In this document: positions 8,109-15,933 of the stretch, piece by piece
How positions within the stretch are numbered: position 1 is the stretch's first letter
How the letters are laid out: each line of letters opens with the position of its first letter
NCBI RefSeq assembly: GCF_014696675.1
Contig: NZ_JACJQN010000009.1
Coordinates: forward strand, 1 to 64,000
Reading direction: 5' to 3'
From: Phormidium tenue FACHB-1052
Lineage (GTDB): Bacteria; Cyanobacteriota; Cyanobacteriia; Phormidesmidales; Phormidesmidaceae
Length of the DNA stretch: 64,000 nucleotides
The notes under the pieces: model-generated
What the model was told of the DNA's origin: nothing
Database searches by the model: none
Seen by the model: the letters and a program-made list of their open reading frames with translations, nothing else
Position numbers and translations under genes: made by a program

Positions 8109-8135
8109 AGCCCCAGCGTTAGTAACGCCGGGGCT
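8109..8135 (-). terminator. Rho-independent terminator of psbK
   Basis: AGCCCCaGCGTTA pairs with TAACGCcGGGGCT with one mismatch and a single-base loop. On the minus strand it is followed by TTTGTTTG. It lies 28 bases past the psbK stop. Confidence 0.75.
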
Positions 8136-8162
8136 GAACTCTATATTAAAAATGTAAAAGGG

Positions 8163-8300
8163 TTATTTGAAACCGACGGAAGCCTGCCACACAAAGGCCA
8201 GCAGCAGGAAAAACACAGGAATGATGGGCAGCACGTCTACCAGGGGGTCGAACAGGGAGTAGGCCTCGGGCAGTTTGGCCAGCAGCATTGCGACTTCCAT
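8163..8300 (-). CDS. psbK: Photosystem II reaction centre protein K
   Basis: A 45-residue protein. After a short presequence (MEVAMLLA) the mature part begins [17 protein letters not shown] and continues with one membrane helix [20 protein letters not shown], closely matching PsbK in length and sequence. PsbK is a single-helix subunit of photosystem II near CP43 in the thylakoid membrane. The presequence is normally cleaved before KLPEAY. The gene lies about 110 bases downstream of tgt on the same strand, an arrangement known from other cyanobacteria, and ends in a strong hairpin. It is too short for many gene callers. Confidence 0.97.
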   Translation of the reverse strand: MEVAMLLAKLPEAYSLFDPLVDVLPIIPVFFLLLAFVWQASVGFK

Positions 8301-8412
8301 TGAATGATTATCCTCTCATTACACAGCCGGAACCAGCCTCAGACCTAAGCCGAGCCTTACCCTGAGCGCCCTGGCCGAAATCTGAGAATTGGTAAATTTT
8401 CTTCGCATTTTA

Positions 8413-9606
8413 TCACGACGGGGGGGCGTCCAGGTCGGCAGCGATCGCGTTTGGCGCTAACCAGTGGGCAAATTCTGTGGTGAAGCGATCGCCCAAAATC
8501 GCCTCCCGGATCCGCTGGGTAAAACGCACCAGCTCGGTGATGTTGTGGATCGAGATCAGCGTAAAGGCCAGCATCTCCTTGGCGTGGATCAGGTGGCAGA
8601 GGTAGGCGCGGGTGAAATTTTGGCAGGTGTAGCAGGGGCAGGCGGCGTCGATGGGGGTGTAGTCGCGGCGAAAGCGCTGGTTTTTCAGGTTCCAACGTTC
8701 CCCAGCCACCAGTGCCGCGCCGTGGCGGGCCAGCCGGGTGGGGATGACGCAGTCGAACAGGTCTACCCCGGCGGCGATCGCCTGAGTCATCTCCCGATAG
8801 GTGCCTACCCCCATTAGATAGCGAGGCTTGTGCTCGGGCAGGCAGGGGGCGGTGGCTTTGACGATGGTTTCGATCAGCTCTGGCGGTTCGCCCACGCTGA
8901 CGCCGCCGATCGCATAGCCCGGCAGATCCAACGTCGCTAGCTGCTGCGCGGCCTCGGTACGCAGGTCGGGGTAAACGCCCCCCTGCACAATGCCAAATAG
9001 CGCTTGATCCGGTCGTTGGTGGGCCTCAACGCAGCGCTGGAGCCAGCGCCAGGTGCGATCGGTGGAGGCTTTGATCGTCTCGCGGCTGCACGGGTAGGGG
9101 GGGCATTCGTCGAAGGCCATGATCACATCGGCCCCCAGATCGTTCTGGATCTGAATTGAGGTTTCGGGACGGATATTGATGATGCGACCATCCTTGGGCG
9201 ATTTAAACGTCACCCCGTCCTCAGTAATCGTGCGCATCTGGCTGAGGCTAAACACCTGAAAGCCGCCCGAGTCGGTCAGCATCGGACCATCCCAGCCCAT
9301 GAAGCGGTGCAGCCCCCCCGCCTCGGCCACAATGTCTTCCCCCGGTTGCAGGTGCAGGTGATAGGTGTTGGAGAGCACCATCTGCGCCCCGGTAGTGGCG
9401 AGTTGGGCGGGGGTGACAGTTTTGACGTTGGCCAGGGTGCCCACGGGCATAAACCGAGGGGTGTGCACGGGGCCGTGGGGGGTGGTGAAGGTGCCTGCCC
9501 GCGCCTGGGTGTGGCTACAGCGAGCGTCGCAGCTAAAAGAAAAAGCCTTGGTCAAAATGAAGCGATCCGAAAGTGAGAAAACGGGTCTCATCATATCACC
9601 CGACAT
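8413..9606 (-). CDS. tgt: tRNA-guanine transglycosylase (queuine tRNA-ribosyltransferase)
   Basis: A 397-residue TIM-barrel enzyme exchanging guanine at wobble position 34 of Asp, Asn, His and Tyr tRNAs for preQ1. Key features are the catalytic Asp in [12 protein letters not shown] (D112), the nucleophile region [13 protein letters not shown], substrate motifs FGIVQGG and MGVGT, and the zinc site CPCYTC followed by His in HLIHAKEM. The start is uncertain: family members usually begin about 8-10 residues before [11 protein letters not shown], so a TTG at 9552 or ATGs at 9594/9591 are alternatives to 9606. Probably co-transcribed with psbK downstream. Confidence 0.95.
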   Translation of the reverse strand: MSGDMMRPVFSLSDRFILTKAFSFSCDARCSHTQARAGTFTTPHGPVHTPRFMPVGTLANVKTVTPAQLATTGAQMVLSNTYHLHLQPGEDIVAEAGGLHRFMGWDGPMLTDSGGFQVFSLSQMRTITEDGVTFKSPKDGRIINIRPETSIQIQNDLGADVIMAFDECPPYPCSRETIKASTDRTWRWLQRCVEAHQRPDQALFGIVQGGVYPDLRTEAAQQLATLDLPGYAIGGVSVGEPPELIETIVKATAPCLPEHKPRYLMGVGTYREMTQAIAAGVDLFDCVIPTRLARHGAALVAGERWNLKNQRFRRDYTPIDAACPCYTCQNFTRAYLCHLIHAKEMLAFTLISIHNITELVRFTQRIREAILGDRFTTEFAHWLAPNAIAADLDAPPS

Positions 9607-9708
9607 TCTTGGTTTTATCGATATCCTGGTGCTCAGACTTAGTGTTGTAGCCCTGTCTGCCTAATTTTTGTGAGTTATGCTGAAGTATGAGCTTGCAGGG
9701 ATAAAGCT

Positions 9709-9957
9709 ATGAGCGTTTTAATTTCAGACGAAATCTTACGAGCGTCTCAACTTACTCCAGCCGAGTTTCGTCAAGAAATTGCTGTGCATTTGTTTCAAAC
9801 AGGGCGTTTGACCCTGAGCTATGCCAGCCAGCTTGCAGAACTGCCTCTCAATGACTTTCGCCAACTCTTGAAACAGCGAAATATACCTTTCTACGTGTAT
9901 GACGTTGAAGATTTTGGGTTAGATCTGAAGAATTTACAGTCGTTAGGTCGGTTGTGA
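9709..9957 (+). CDS. UPF0175-family antitoxin (orphan)
   Basis: An 82-residue protein. The family pattern is clear: SDEILRASQLTPAEFRQEIAV, then LFQTGRLTLSYASQLAELP (a helix-turn-helix-like segment), then DFRQLLKQRNIPFYVY. UPF0175 proteins are the antitoxin partners of DUF3368 PIN-like toxins. Its TGA overlaps a GTG that starts a toxin frame cut off after 11 codons, so the antitoxin is now without a cis partner. An intact pair of the same two families is at 53.9-54.6 kb. Confidence 0.8.
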   Translation: MSVLISDEILRASQLTPAEFRQEIAVHLFQTGRLTLSYASQLAELPLNDFRQLLKQRNIPFYVYDVEDFGLDLKNLQSLGRL

Positions 9958-9989
9958 CTGTTTTTAGCGATACGTCGGCAGTAGCTTAA
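9954..9989 (+). pseudogene. DUF3368 PIN-like toxin remnant (11 codons)
   Basis: A GTG overlapping the antitoxin stop begins VTVFSDTSAVA and then hits TAA at 9987-9989. Intact DUF3368 toxins begin with this strand and SDTS motif (the copy at 54.3 kb reads MIVISDTSPLSNLL), where the Asp is a PIN active-site residue. Only the first strand remains. A palindrome (GGTGCGTC at 10000-10007 with GACGCACC at 10046-10053) starts 10 bases after the stop, so a repeat or deletion may have ended the gene. Confidence 0.55.
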
Positions 9990-10408
9990 AAAGCTGTAAG
10001 GTGCGTCGTTGCTGTTAAGCCAAATTGGCTCGCTGCCACTACCCGGACGCACCGCTTACTGTAGTGGAGCACCTGCTAATATGCTGCTAGATTTAAATTG
10101 GCGATTACAGGTAGCTATAGCAGATCTGTGCTGAGTAACCGTTTAGAGAAGAACAAAATCTCAAAGTTTTCAATTTCGCCAGAGTCAGGGTTTAGGCGAA
10201 CGACTTATTTCATCGCCAATTTCTTCTGATTCTTGCTCTGGGCAGGGTTGACATTTGCCGATGTAGAGAATGTCGTCGATCTTGTCGCATCGGAATGTTA
10301 GCTTTTCTGCTATAGGATTTGACCTCAGGTGACTTCCATTGTTTCTGCGCTCCACATAGGAATACCGTTAGCGTCTCTCTTGCGTCCTTTGTTGAAGAAG
10401 AAACCAAT
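9990..10408. other. Intergenic region with GGTGCGTC palindrome
   Basis: About 419 bases between the toxin remnant and the restriction-modification gene. It has the 10000-10053 interrupted palindrome (8-base arms GGTGCGTC/GACGCACC) and one weak small minus-strand frame described separately. No promoter could be assigned. Confidence 0.4.
10185..10355 (-). CDS. Doubtful 56-residue Cys-containing ORF downstream of the restriction-modification gene
   Basis: A minus-strand frame from GTG 10355 to TGA 10185 with segments KLTFRCDKIDDILYIGKC and QPCPEQESEEIGDEIS. The three Cys and protein-like composition of the second half suggest coding sequence. There is no family match I recognise, no clear ribosome binding site, and the frame upstream is closed. 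It could be a decayed gene tail rather than a working gene. Confidence 0.2.
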   Translation of the reverse strand: MERRNNGSHLRSNPIAEKLTFRCDKIDDILYIGKCQPCPEQESEEIGDEISRSPKP

Positions 10409-13282
10409 CTATAGAGATTCTTCTACAATTGCAATCTCTTCGTCGGTTAAGCCGTACAACCCATAGACTAAACGATCAATTTGTTTGTCCGCTACTTTTA
10501 TTCTCTGCGATTTTACACCCTTTTCTGATGGAGTTTTTGCTGTTTCAGCTCCCTTGCAAAGCAGCAACATCTGATCCACTAAATCGATAATATTGTCGTA
10601 GATAGCTTTTTCTTCAAGAATGTCGAACCTAGGTATTTTTAAGGGCAAAGATGCTATATGCTCTCTTTTTACTTGGGCTAACGCTTCTCCTTCTTCAGAA
10701 TTAACGATTTTTTGATAAAACCAATTCAGTAACTTGGAATTGATAACTCCTAGCAAAAACCTAAGGCTGAGATTTTCATCTCTAGGAACGATAGTATATG
10801 AATTATCTCTGACAATGAATTGTGATGTATCAAGCGTAGCAACTAAAGAATCTCCTGTTTGGCGAATAACTATTTTTTCTAGGGCATCATATTTTGCAGA
10901 ATATCTTGGCTCTGCTAACCAGTTCCCAAAACTTATCCAATAATTCTTATTCCATAAAATTTTATATTTTTGGATTAGGCTACCCCGAAGTAATGGCCTA
11001 AATGTAGAATCTTCTTGCGTATCCGAGACGAAAGGTTTATTGTTGACAACTTCCCTAGTCTGCTTAGGCTTTCCTTTCCCGATCTGAAAGGGCTTCGCTC
11101 CCTGAGTTACCAAAAAATTTTTGTCAAGAATAGTCCCCGATCTCATTTTTTTGACTATACAGGAGAATTTAGGATGCTCAAAAACATTAACGGGTTTACC
11201 TTTTCTCTCGATCCAGTTGATTTGTGGGATTTCATATGAGATCTCTTTCTTTTTGTCTACTATAGAAATAGAAATAAGGTGATCAGCAGTTGATCTTTTG
11301 TTCTCAAGTATCACTACTTCTGTATTGACTGTCACCTTCTTGAAAACTGAAAAAAGATAGTGGCGGACAAATAGTATTTTCTTCTCCTCAAAAAGATAAA
11401 TTCTAATTCTTTCCGAAAGTAAATTCAACAGCCACGTGTTAGGGATGATCATGCCCCAGAAGCCATTTGGCTTCATCTTTTGGAGTGATCTTTCTAAAAA
11501 AGCAAGGTAAGAGTCAAGTTGATAGTTTTGGTACAGGTATGCCTTATTGATATACTTGGCTTCAGACTCACTTAAAAAACTTCCATAAGGGGGATTTCCT
11601 ATAACGATGTTGAATCCCCCTCTCTTCTTGAAAACCTTGCTAAAGTTATCTTCCCAATTAAAAGCATTAACTCTATATATCTCTTCGTCGTTAAGAAGAT
11701 GCATTTGTACAGAGTCATAATAATCTTCATCTATAAGAGAATTTCCACATCTAATATTTTCTCCAAGATCAGGAAGCGCCCTATCATGGAGAAAGTCTAA
11801 TTGCTTAAACAAGGTTTCATTTGACTCATCTTCTAGCAGCTTTAGGCATAAGGATAGTTTGGTTGTTTCGACAGCCTGAAGATCAATATCTATGCCATAG
11901 ATATTTTTAGTTAAAATATCTTTTTTCTCCTCAGGCGTCAAAAAATATTCACCTTTCTCTCCAAGATAGGTTTTGCTTTTGTGTCCATCCTTGGCTGGAT
12001 CTTCTCTGTATTTCTGTAGATACCAATTCAAAAGATATTGATATGCTGCAATCAAGAATGACCCGGAGCCACATGACGGATCAATTATCCTCAAGCTAAG
12101 CTTAGCTTGACGAGTCGTTTTATCTTCTAAAAACTTTCCAATTGTATTTGCGATAATATAGTCAACAATAAAAGGAGGAGTATAATAAACACCTCCTGCC
12201 TTTCTGACTTCTGGCTTGTCTTCAATAATTGCTTCATGTTTATCGGTAAGTCGAATAACTTTGCCTAAAAACTGCTCATAAACCTGACCCAAGATTTCTA
12301 TTGGAATAACTGAAAATTCGTAAGGGCTATCAGGATAATATAAATTTTGAATGATCCGCTGTAATGGCTCATCCCCAATCTCTAGACTAAGTGTAAGCTC
12401 ATCGTGCTCATCTCTGTCCTTCTCAGATTTAAAGTGAAACAGGCCAGAGTTATAACGATAATCTGCGCTTCGGAATAGAATACAAAGATTCTCATAAACA
12501 CCTGTCGTGAGAGTTGTATTCTTTAACTGTTCATAAGGTTCTATATTTCGATCTTCAGCAATTCGCAAGAAAACTATGCGATTGATTGTCATCTGCACAG
12601 CAAAGTTTAGCTGTCTTTGGTTCAAATCAGGATTTCGTATTGATAAATCAGTCGCCAATTGTTCTCGCCATCCCTCAATCTCTTTCAGAAAGGCTGTGTC
12701 GACTGTAGCAGCCCCTCTATTGCCGTTTTCTTCTATGAATTGATCAAGGGATCCTGCTAAAACTGCTTCTTTAGAAAACAAATCATAAATTTCATTCCAG
12801 CTATCAACATATCTTTCAAAATTAAAATATTTAAGCCTTGCCTTAGATGCCTTATCCTTTTTGTCAGGCATTACACGACAGTCATAAACTGCTAATTCTT
12901 GGAAGTCAGTTAAAATGCTTATAGGTAGTTTTGCTGGCCAGCCATAGCGCCTCACTTGATAAGCTGCATCCTTGCTTGCTTCAAGATTAACCGATGGTTT
13001 TTTAGCTTCTACAAAAAACTTGCGAATTCCTCCAATTTTAAAGCAGTAGTCAGGCGCTTTCTTATGTTTTGACCCTGCAACGCTAATCGAATCTTCAACG
13101 ATGACTTCTTTGTACAGTTCTGGTAAACTCTGTCTATTATCTAGATCCCATCCTAACGATTCAAAAAAAGGATTCAAAAATTCTTGTCTTAGCTGAGCCT
13201 CTTTATAGCTGGTTGATGTATAGATTTTTTCATTGTCTTTAAAGCGCTTGACTAATTCCAAAAATCTTTCAGGGATAGCCAT
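10409..13282 (-). CDS. Type IIG restriction-modification enzyme (Eco57I-like, fused nuclease and N6-adenine methyltransferase)
   Basis: A 957-residue single-chain enzyme. The N-terminal nuclease carries PD at 77-78 and EAK at 92-94 with E34 upstream, a PD-(D/E)xK site. A helical connector follows (about 190-350). The methyltransferase has motif X/entry GGVYYTPPFIVDYI, motif I DPSCGSGSF at 401-409, and motif IV NPPY at 563-566, typical of gamma-class N6-adenine enzymes. The C-terminal part (about 700-930) has the TaqI-like specificity layout (FLLGVINSKLLNWFY, KREHIASLPLKIP). No separate methyltransferase or specificity gene is nearby, as expected of type IIG. Sequence here is distinctly AT-richer than the flanks and nearly free of HIP1 sites, a sign of recent transfer. 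The recognition site cannot be read. Confidence 0.88.
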   Translation of the reverse strand: MAIPERFLELVKRFKDNEKIYTSTSYKEAQLRQEFLNPFFESLGWDLDNRQSLPELYKEVIVEDSISVAGSKHKKAPDYCFKIGGIRKFFVEAKKPSVNLEASKDAAYQVRRYGWPAKLPISILTDFQELAVYDCRVMPDKKDKASKARLKYFNFERYVDSWNEIYDLFSKEAVLAGSLDQFIEENGNRGAATVDTAFLKEIEGWREQLATDLSIRNPDLNQRQLNFAVQMTINRIVFLRIAEDRNIEPYEQLKNTTLTTGVYENLCILFRSADYRYNSGLFHFKSEKDRDEHDELTLSLEIGDEPLQRIIQNLYYPDSPYEFSVIPIEILGQVYEQFLGKVIRLTDKHEAIIEDKPEVRKAGGVYYTPPFIVDYIIANTIGKFLEDKTTRQAKLSLRIIDPSCGSGSFLIAAYQYLLNWYLQKYREDPAKDGHKSKTYLGEKGEYFLTPEEKKDILTKNIYGIDIDLQAVETTKLSLCLKLLEDESNETLFKQLDFLHDRALPDLGENIRCGNSLIDEDYYDSVQMHLLNDEEIYRVNAFNWEDNFSKVFKKRGGFNIVIGNPPYGSFLSESEAKYINKAYLYQNYQLDSYLAFLERSLQKMKPNGFWGMIIPNTWLLNLLSERIRIYLFEEKKILFVRHYLFSVFKKVTVNTEVVILENKRSTADHLISISIVDKKKEISYEIPQINWIERKGKPVNVFEHPKFSCIVKKMRSGTILDKNFLVTQGAKPFQIGKGKPKQTREVVNNKPFVSDTQEDSTFRPLLRGSLIQKYKILWNKNYWISFGNWLAEPRYSAKYDALEKIVIRQTGDSLVATLDTSQFIVRDNSYTIVPRDENLSLRFLLGVINSKLLNWFYQKIVNSEEGEALAQVKREHIASLPLKIPRFDILEEKAIYDNIIDLVDQMLLLCKGAETAKTPSEKGVKSQRIKVADKQIDRLVYGLYGLTDEEIAIVEESL

Positions 13283-13589
13283 AATCTTCTTTGATAGTAT
13301 TTGTTGGCAATCTAATGTACTTAACCGTTCTTAGTATGATGGCTTATCAATAGCTAAATTACAGGATTCAAATAATTGGCATCAAGCCCGCTTGCACAAG
13401 CCTCGATATTTTCCTGATTTAATAATTATCGATTAATACGGTGAACTTCCAGGACACATCTAATGCATTGCACCTTGCGGAGAATGGTTCTAGGCGGGGA
13501 AGAGAGGGGGTGGTGCTCCTCAAATCCCCTGGTCATTCCGACTTAAGCTAGCTAAGCCGCAATGACTAGACCTATTGTAGTTCTAGCTT

Positions 13590-13654
13590 TCGGTTTAGCA
13601 CCCTCACGGGATGCTAGGCGAGTTTCCCGTTTTCTTTACCGAAGGTGAATTCCC
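13590..13654 (+). promoter_or_regulatory. Structured leader with two mutually exclusive hairpins (candidate cis-regulatory RNA)
   Basis: AGCACCC (13597-13603) pairs with GGG-A-TGCT (13608-13615). Alternatively ACGGGA (13606-13611) pairs with TCCCGT (13625-13630), followed by TTTCTTT. The two stems share bases and cannot form together. CACC at 13599-13602 can also pair with GGTG at 13644-13647, just before the ATG at 13655. The core ACGGGATGCTAGG and CCGAAGG next to a short ORF loosely recall the Downstream-peptide/glutamine riboswitch class, but the match is imperfect and I do not claim identity. Confidence 0.3.
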
Positions 13655-13768
13655 ATGACTTATGAACTTACGTTGCCCATGCGCAACCAAGAACTGGTGC
13701 GCCTGATTGCCATTGACGTCTACAGCGCCGTGCGCCCATTCCATAACAGGTCTAGTCAGCTCTGCTAG
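13655..13768 (+). pseudogene. Short unrecognised ORF, probably the 5' end of a cut-off gene
   Basis: A 37-codon frame starting MTYELTLPMRNQELVRLIAI and then DVYSAVRPFHN before running into RSSQLC and TAG. The first 30 residues look like a real protein with good codon use; the last few look like random sequence. GAAGGTGA sits 8 bases before the ATG. It follows a structured leader and precedes the ArsR gene. I do not recognise the family. A short peptide gene or a gene truncated by deletion are both possible. Confidence 0.35.
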
Positions 13769-13805
13769 GCTAGGCTAGAAGCCAATCCTTGTAAAGCTCA
13801 GGCCA

Positions 13806-14141
13806 ATGTCAACCGCCCTGCAAACCGCCTCATCGGCCACCACCATCGCCAAATTTAAGGCCCTGTCCGACCCGCTGCGGCTGGAGGTGATTGAGCTGCT
13901 GCGATCGCAGGAAATGTGCGTGTGCGATCTGTGCGATCGCATGGCGATTGCCCAGTCAAAACTCTCCTTCCACCTCAAAACCCTGCGCGAAGCCGGGCTA
14001 ATCTCCGCCCGGCAAGATGGCCGCTGGATCTACTACAGCCTCAACCCCGCCGAGTTTGGCGAACTCGAAGACTACCTCAGGACTTTGCGTCACCTCAGCC
14101 CCCAGCGGCCTGCCTGCCCCTGCCCCCCCGATCGCCTGTAG
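13806..14141 (+). CDS. ArsR/SmtB-family metal-responsive repressor
   Basis: A 111-residue winged-helix repressor. The DNA-binding part is DPLRLEVIELLRSQEMCVCDLCDRM with recognition helix QSKLSFHLKTLREAGLI and wing DGRWIYYSL. The CVCDLC motif in the alpha-3 region is the As(III)/Cd(II)-type metal site (consensus ELCVCDL), with extra C-terminal Cys in PACPCPPD. Such proteins release DNA when metal binds. No arsenic or metal exporter lies next to it here, so its target is unclear. The last codons and stop (CTG-TAG at 14136-14141) lie inside a palindromic repeat, so the C-terminus may be altered relative to its ancestor. Confidence 0.88.
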   Translation: MSTALQTASSATTIAKFKALSDPLRLEVIELLRSQEMCVCDLCDRMAIAQSKLSFHLKTLREAGLISARQDGRWIYYSLNPAEFGELEDYLRTLRHLSPQRPACPCPPDRL

Positions 14142-14168
14142 GGACGCAGCATATTGCGTCCCTACAGG
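14135..14168. repeat. Perfect palindromic repeat overlapping the ArsR stop codon
   Basis: CCTGTAGGGACGCA at 14135-14148 is the exact inverse of TGCGTCCCTACAGG at 14155-14168, with a 6-base loop. The family GTAGGGACGxx...CGTCCCTAC is a frequent dispersed cyanobacterial repeat. Here it supplies the TAG stop of the ArsR gene and can act as a terminator-like hairpin for both flanking convergent genes. Confidence 0.8.
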
Positions 14169-14192
14169 TCAGATAGCGATTAGAGCTGTACC

Positions 14193-15665
14193 CTAGCTCG
14201 CGGATGCCTCGGCGGGTTGAGGTGTCTCAGCGGGTTGCACAGGGGCCGGAGCGGGTAGGGTAGGCAGAACAGGAGGCTCAGCGACTTTCGCAAACTTCAG
14301 CAGGTCGGCCATCTTGAAGTCACCGCCGGTTCCCAATCTGGGTTTCCAGTCGGGCTCTTGGCAGAGGTACGACAGCTCGTCAGATTGCAGCAGGCCGATA
14401 AACACCTCGGCCACAATGCGACCGCCCACAGGACCGAGCGATCGGCCATCGGCGCGCTTGTCGGCCTCCCGCAGCACGTAGAACCACAGGGGCGTGTTGT
14501 GGGCCAACTCGGTACTGATCGCCGCCACATCCGCCAGGTCAGCGGCAGACAAGGGTGCAATTCCCATTTTGCCTGCGACGGTTTGACCTGAGGGTAGCCC
14601 AAAGGTCAGGTGGCGCAGCAGGTTTCGCTGGGCTAGCGAGGCCGGGTTCGACGCCATGTTGGGCGGAATAAACGGCAGCTGAAACAGGGGTCGCGAGATG
14701 GTGGCATCGATGCGCTGGCTGAGCTGAGGCGTGGCAGTTTCATTCACTTTGAAAAAGTTGCGCCAGTCCATCACCCGCTCGGGAGGTAACGGTTTGCCGC
14801 TTGACAGGTCGTTACCGCCCGAGCCAGGGGCCGCAAAGATCGCCGCCCTAAACCCGCTATTGATGACATATCCGCCGCGCACCTGGCTGTGGCCAAAGCG
14901 GTAGGCTGCCACCGAAAATTCCACTGGAATGTAGGGTTCACGCCGCCAGCGAGTGCTGTAGAAGCGGCGGCCCCGCTGCAGCACGGTGTCAACCACATTC
15001 TGGCCCACCAGCAGCGGCAAAAACTCATGCAGCACAATCCACTGGTAGTGCCAGCGCACCAGCTTTTGGGCTTCGTCAAATAGCTGGCTGGGGTTGACGC
15101 CATCGGCCTTGAGCTTGTCGATCATCGCGTTGTGAAACTTGACGAAGGCCAGGTGCAGCTGCGACACAATCAGGTTTTCGTCGTTGCGGGGGTCGCCCAG
15201 CAGCGCGATGCCCTGGCTGTTCCGGGGCAGGTCGTGGGGGCGAGCCGCGTCGATCAGCAGCTTGCCGCGATTTTCAGGGCGGCTGTCGTAGAGAAAGGGG
15301 CTGGCAGTGGGGCCAGCGCCATAGACACTATCCAGCTCAAAGGATGGGGTGCGGAAGTTTTCGATCGCTTCAGGGTCAGACTGGCGCTCCAGGCTGGAGG
15401 TGGGGTCGAAGGTGAGGTCGTGGTCGATGAACTGGCCCAAAAAGGTAAACCCAGCCGGAATCGCGGGGTTATCGGGGTTGTTGGCGGGGCCGGGGTCCAT
15501 AATGCCTTCGGCTTTGCCCAGCTCCATCAGGGCCTGGCGAATGGCGGGGGTGTCTTGGGCAAAGGGGCGGGTGCAGCGAAACATTCTGCCGAAGCGGCCC
15601 CGAGCCGGAACCCGAAAGCGCGGAGGAGCAGTGTCTCTGAGATACATTTGACCGTGGCGTGTCAT
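14193..15665 (-). CDS. Animal-type haem peroxidase (peroxidase-cyclooxygenase superfamily)
   Basis: A 490-residue protein. GQFIDHDLTFD (residues about 78-88) carries the distal His-Asp pair that binds haem and Ca2+. Then come GIALLGDPRNDENLIVSQLH and the proximal-His region VEFSVAAYRFGHSQVRGGY. These are diagnostic for cyanobacterial short peroxidases of the peroxidasin/myeloperoxidase superfamily, which oxidise halides or small substrates with H2O2. There is no clear signal peptide, so the location is uncertain. The C-terminal 25 residues are Pro/Ala-rich (PAPAPVQPAETPQPAE). It converges on the ArsR gene. The substrate is unknown. Confidence 0.9.
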   Translation of the reverse strand: MTRHGQMYLRDTAPPRFRVPARGRFGRMFRCTRPFAQDTPAIRQALMELGKAEGIMDPGPANNPDNPAIPAGFTFLGQFIDHDLTFDPTSSLERQSDPEAIENFRTPSFELDSVYGAGPTASPFLYDSRPENRGKLLIDAARPHDLPRNSQGIALLGDPRNDENLIVSQLHLAFVKFHNAMIDKLKADGVNPSQLFDEAQKLVRWHYQWIVLHEFLPLLVGQNVVDTVLQRGRRFYSTRWRREPYIPVEFSVAAYRFGHSQVRGGYVINSGFRAAIFAAPGSGGNDLSSGKPLPPERVMDWRNFFKVNETATPQLSQRIDATISRPLFQLPFIPPNMASNPASLAQRNLLRHLTFGLPSGQTVAGKMGIAPLSAADLADVAAISTELAHNTPLWFYVLREADKRADGRSLGPVGGRIVAEVFIGLLQSDELSYLCQEPDWKPRLGTGGDFKMADLLKFAKVAEPPVLPTLPAPAPVQPAETPQPAEASAS

Positions 15666-15933
15666 GGCCTACCTCGTGTAGTTCAACTCGATGGATGGCC
15701 CCATCATGGCAAGGGGGTCGGGGCGATCGCATTACCCGCGCGGGTACTTTTTGCCCCCAAAAGCCCTCGGTGATAGTGCGGAAGTTTTGCTTAAATTCAC
15801 TAAACGCTGACATTGGCCCGCAGCCCTGGGAAATCCCGCCCAGAATCGCGTCGGAATGCTGCAACCTAAGCAAACGAATCTGGCAATTAGCCCTTAGAAT
15901 GATTTGGATTTTTCCTACGCACCCGTGCAGCCT

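Noticed and set aside
8163-8300. Plus-strand frame across psbK (8022-8303)
   Set aside because: The minus strand is a near-perfect PsbK; the plus frame is its shadow.
13500-13530. TCAAATCCC resembling a tRNA T-arm
   Set aside because: No matching acceptor, D- or anticodon arms can be folded around it.
15666-15933. Gap between the peroxidase gene and carB checked for small genes
   Set aside because: Overlapping frames lack conserved sequence; presumably promoters only.
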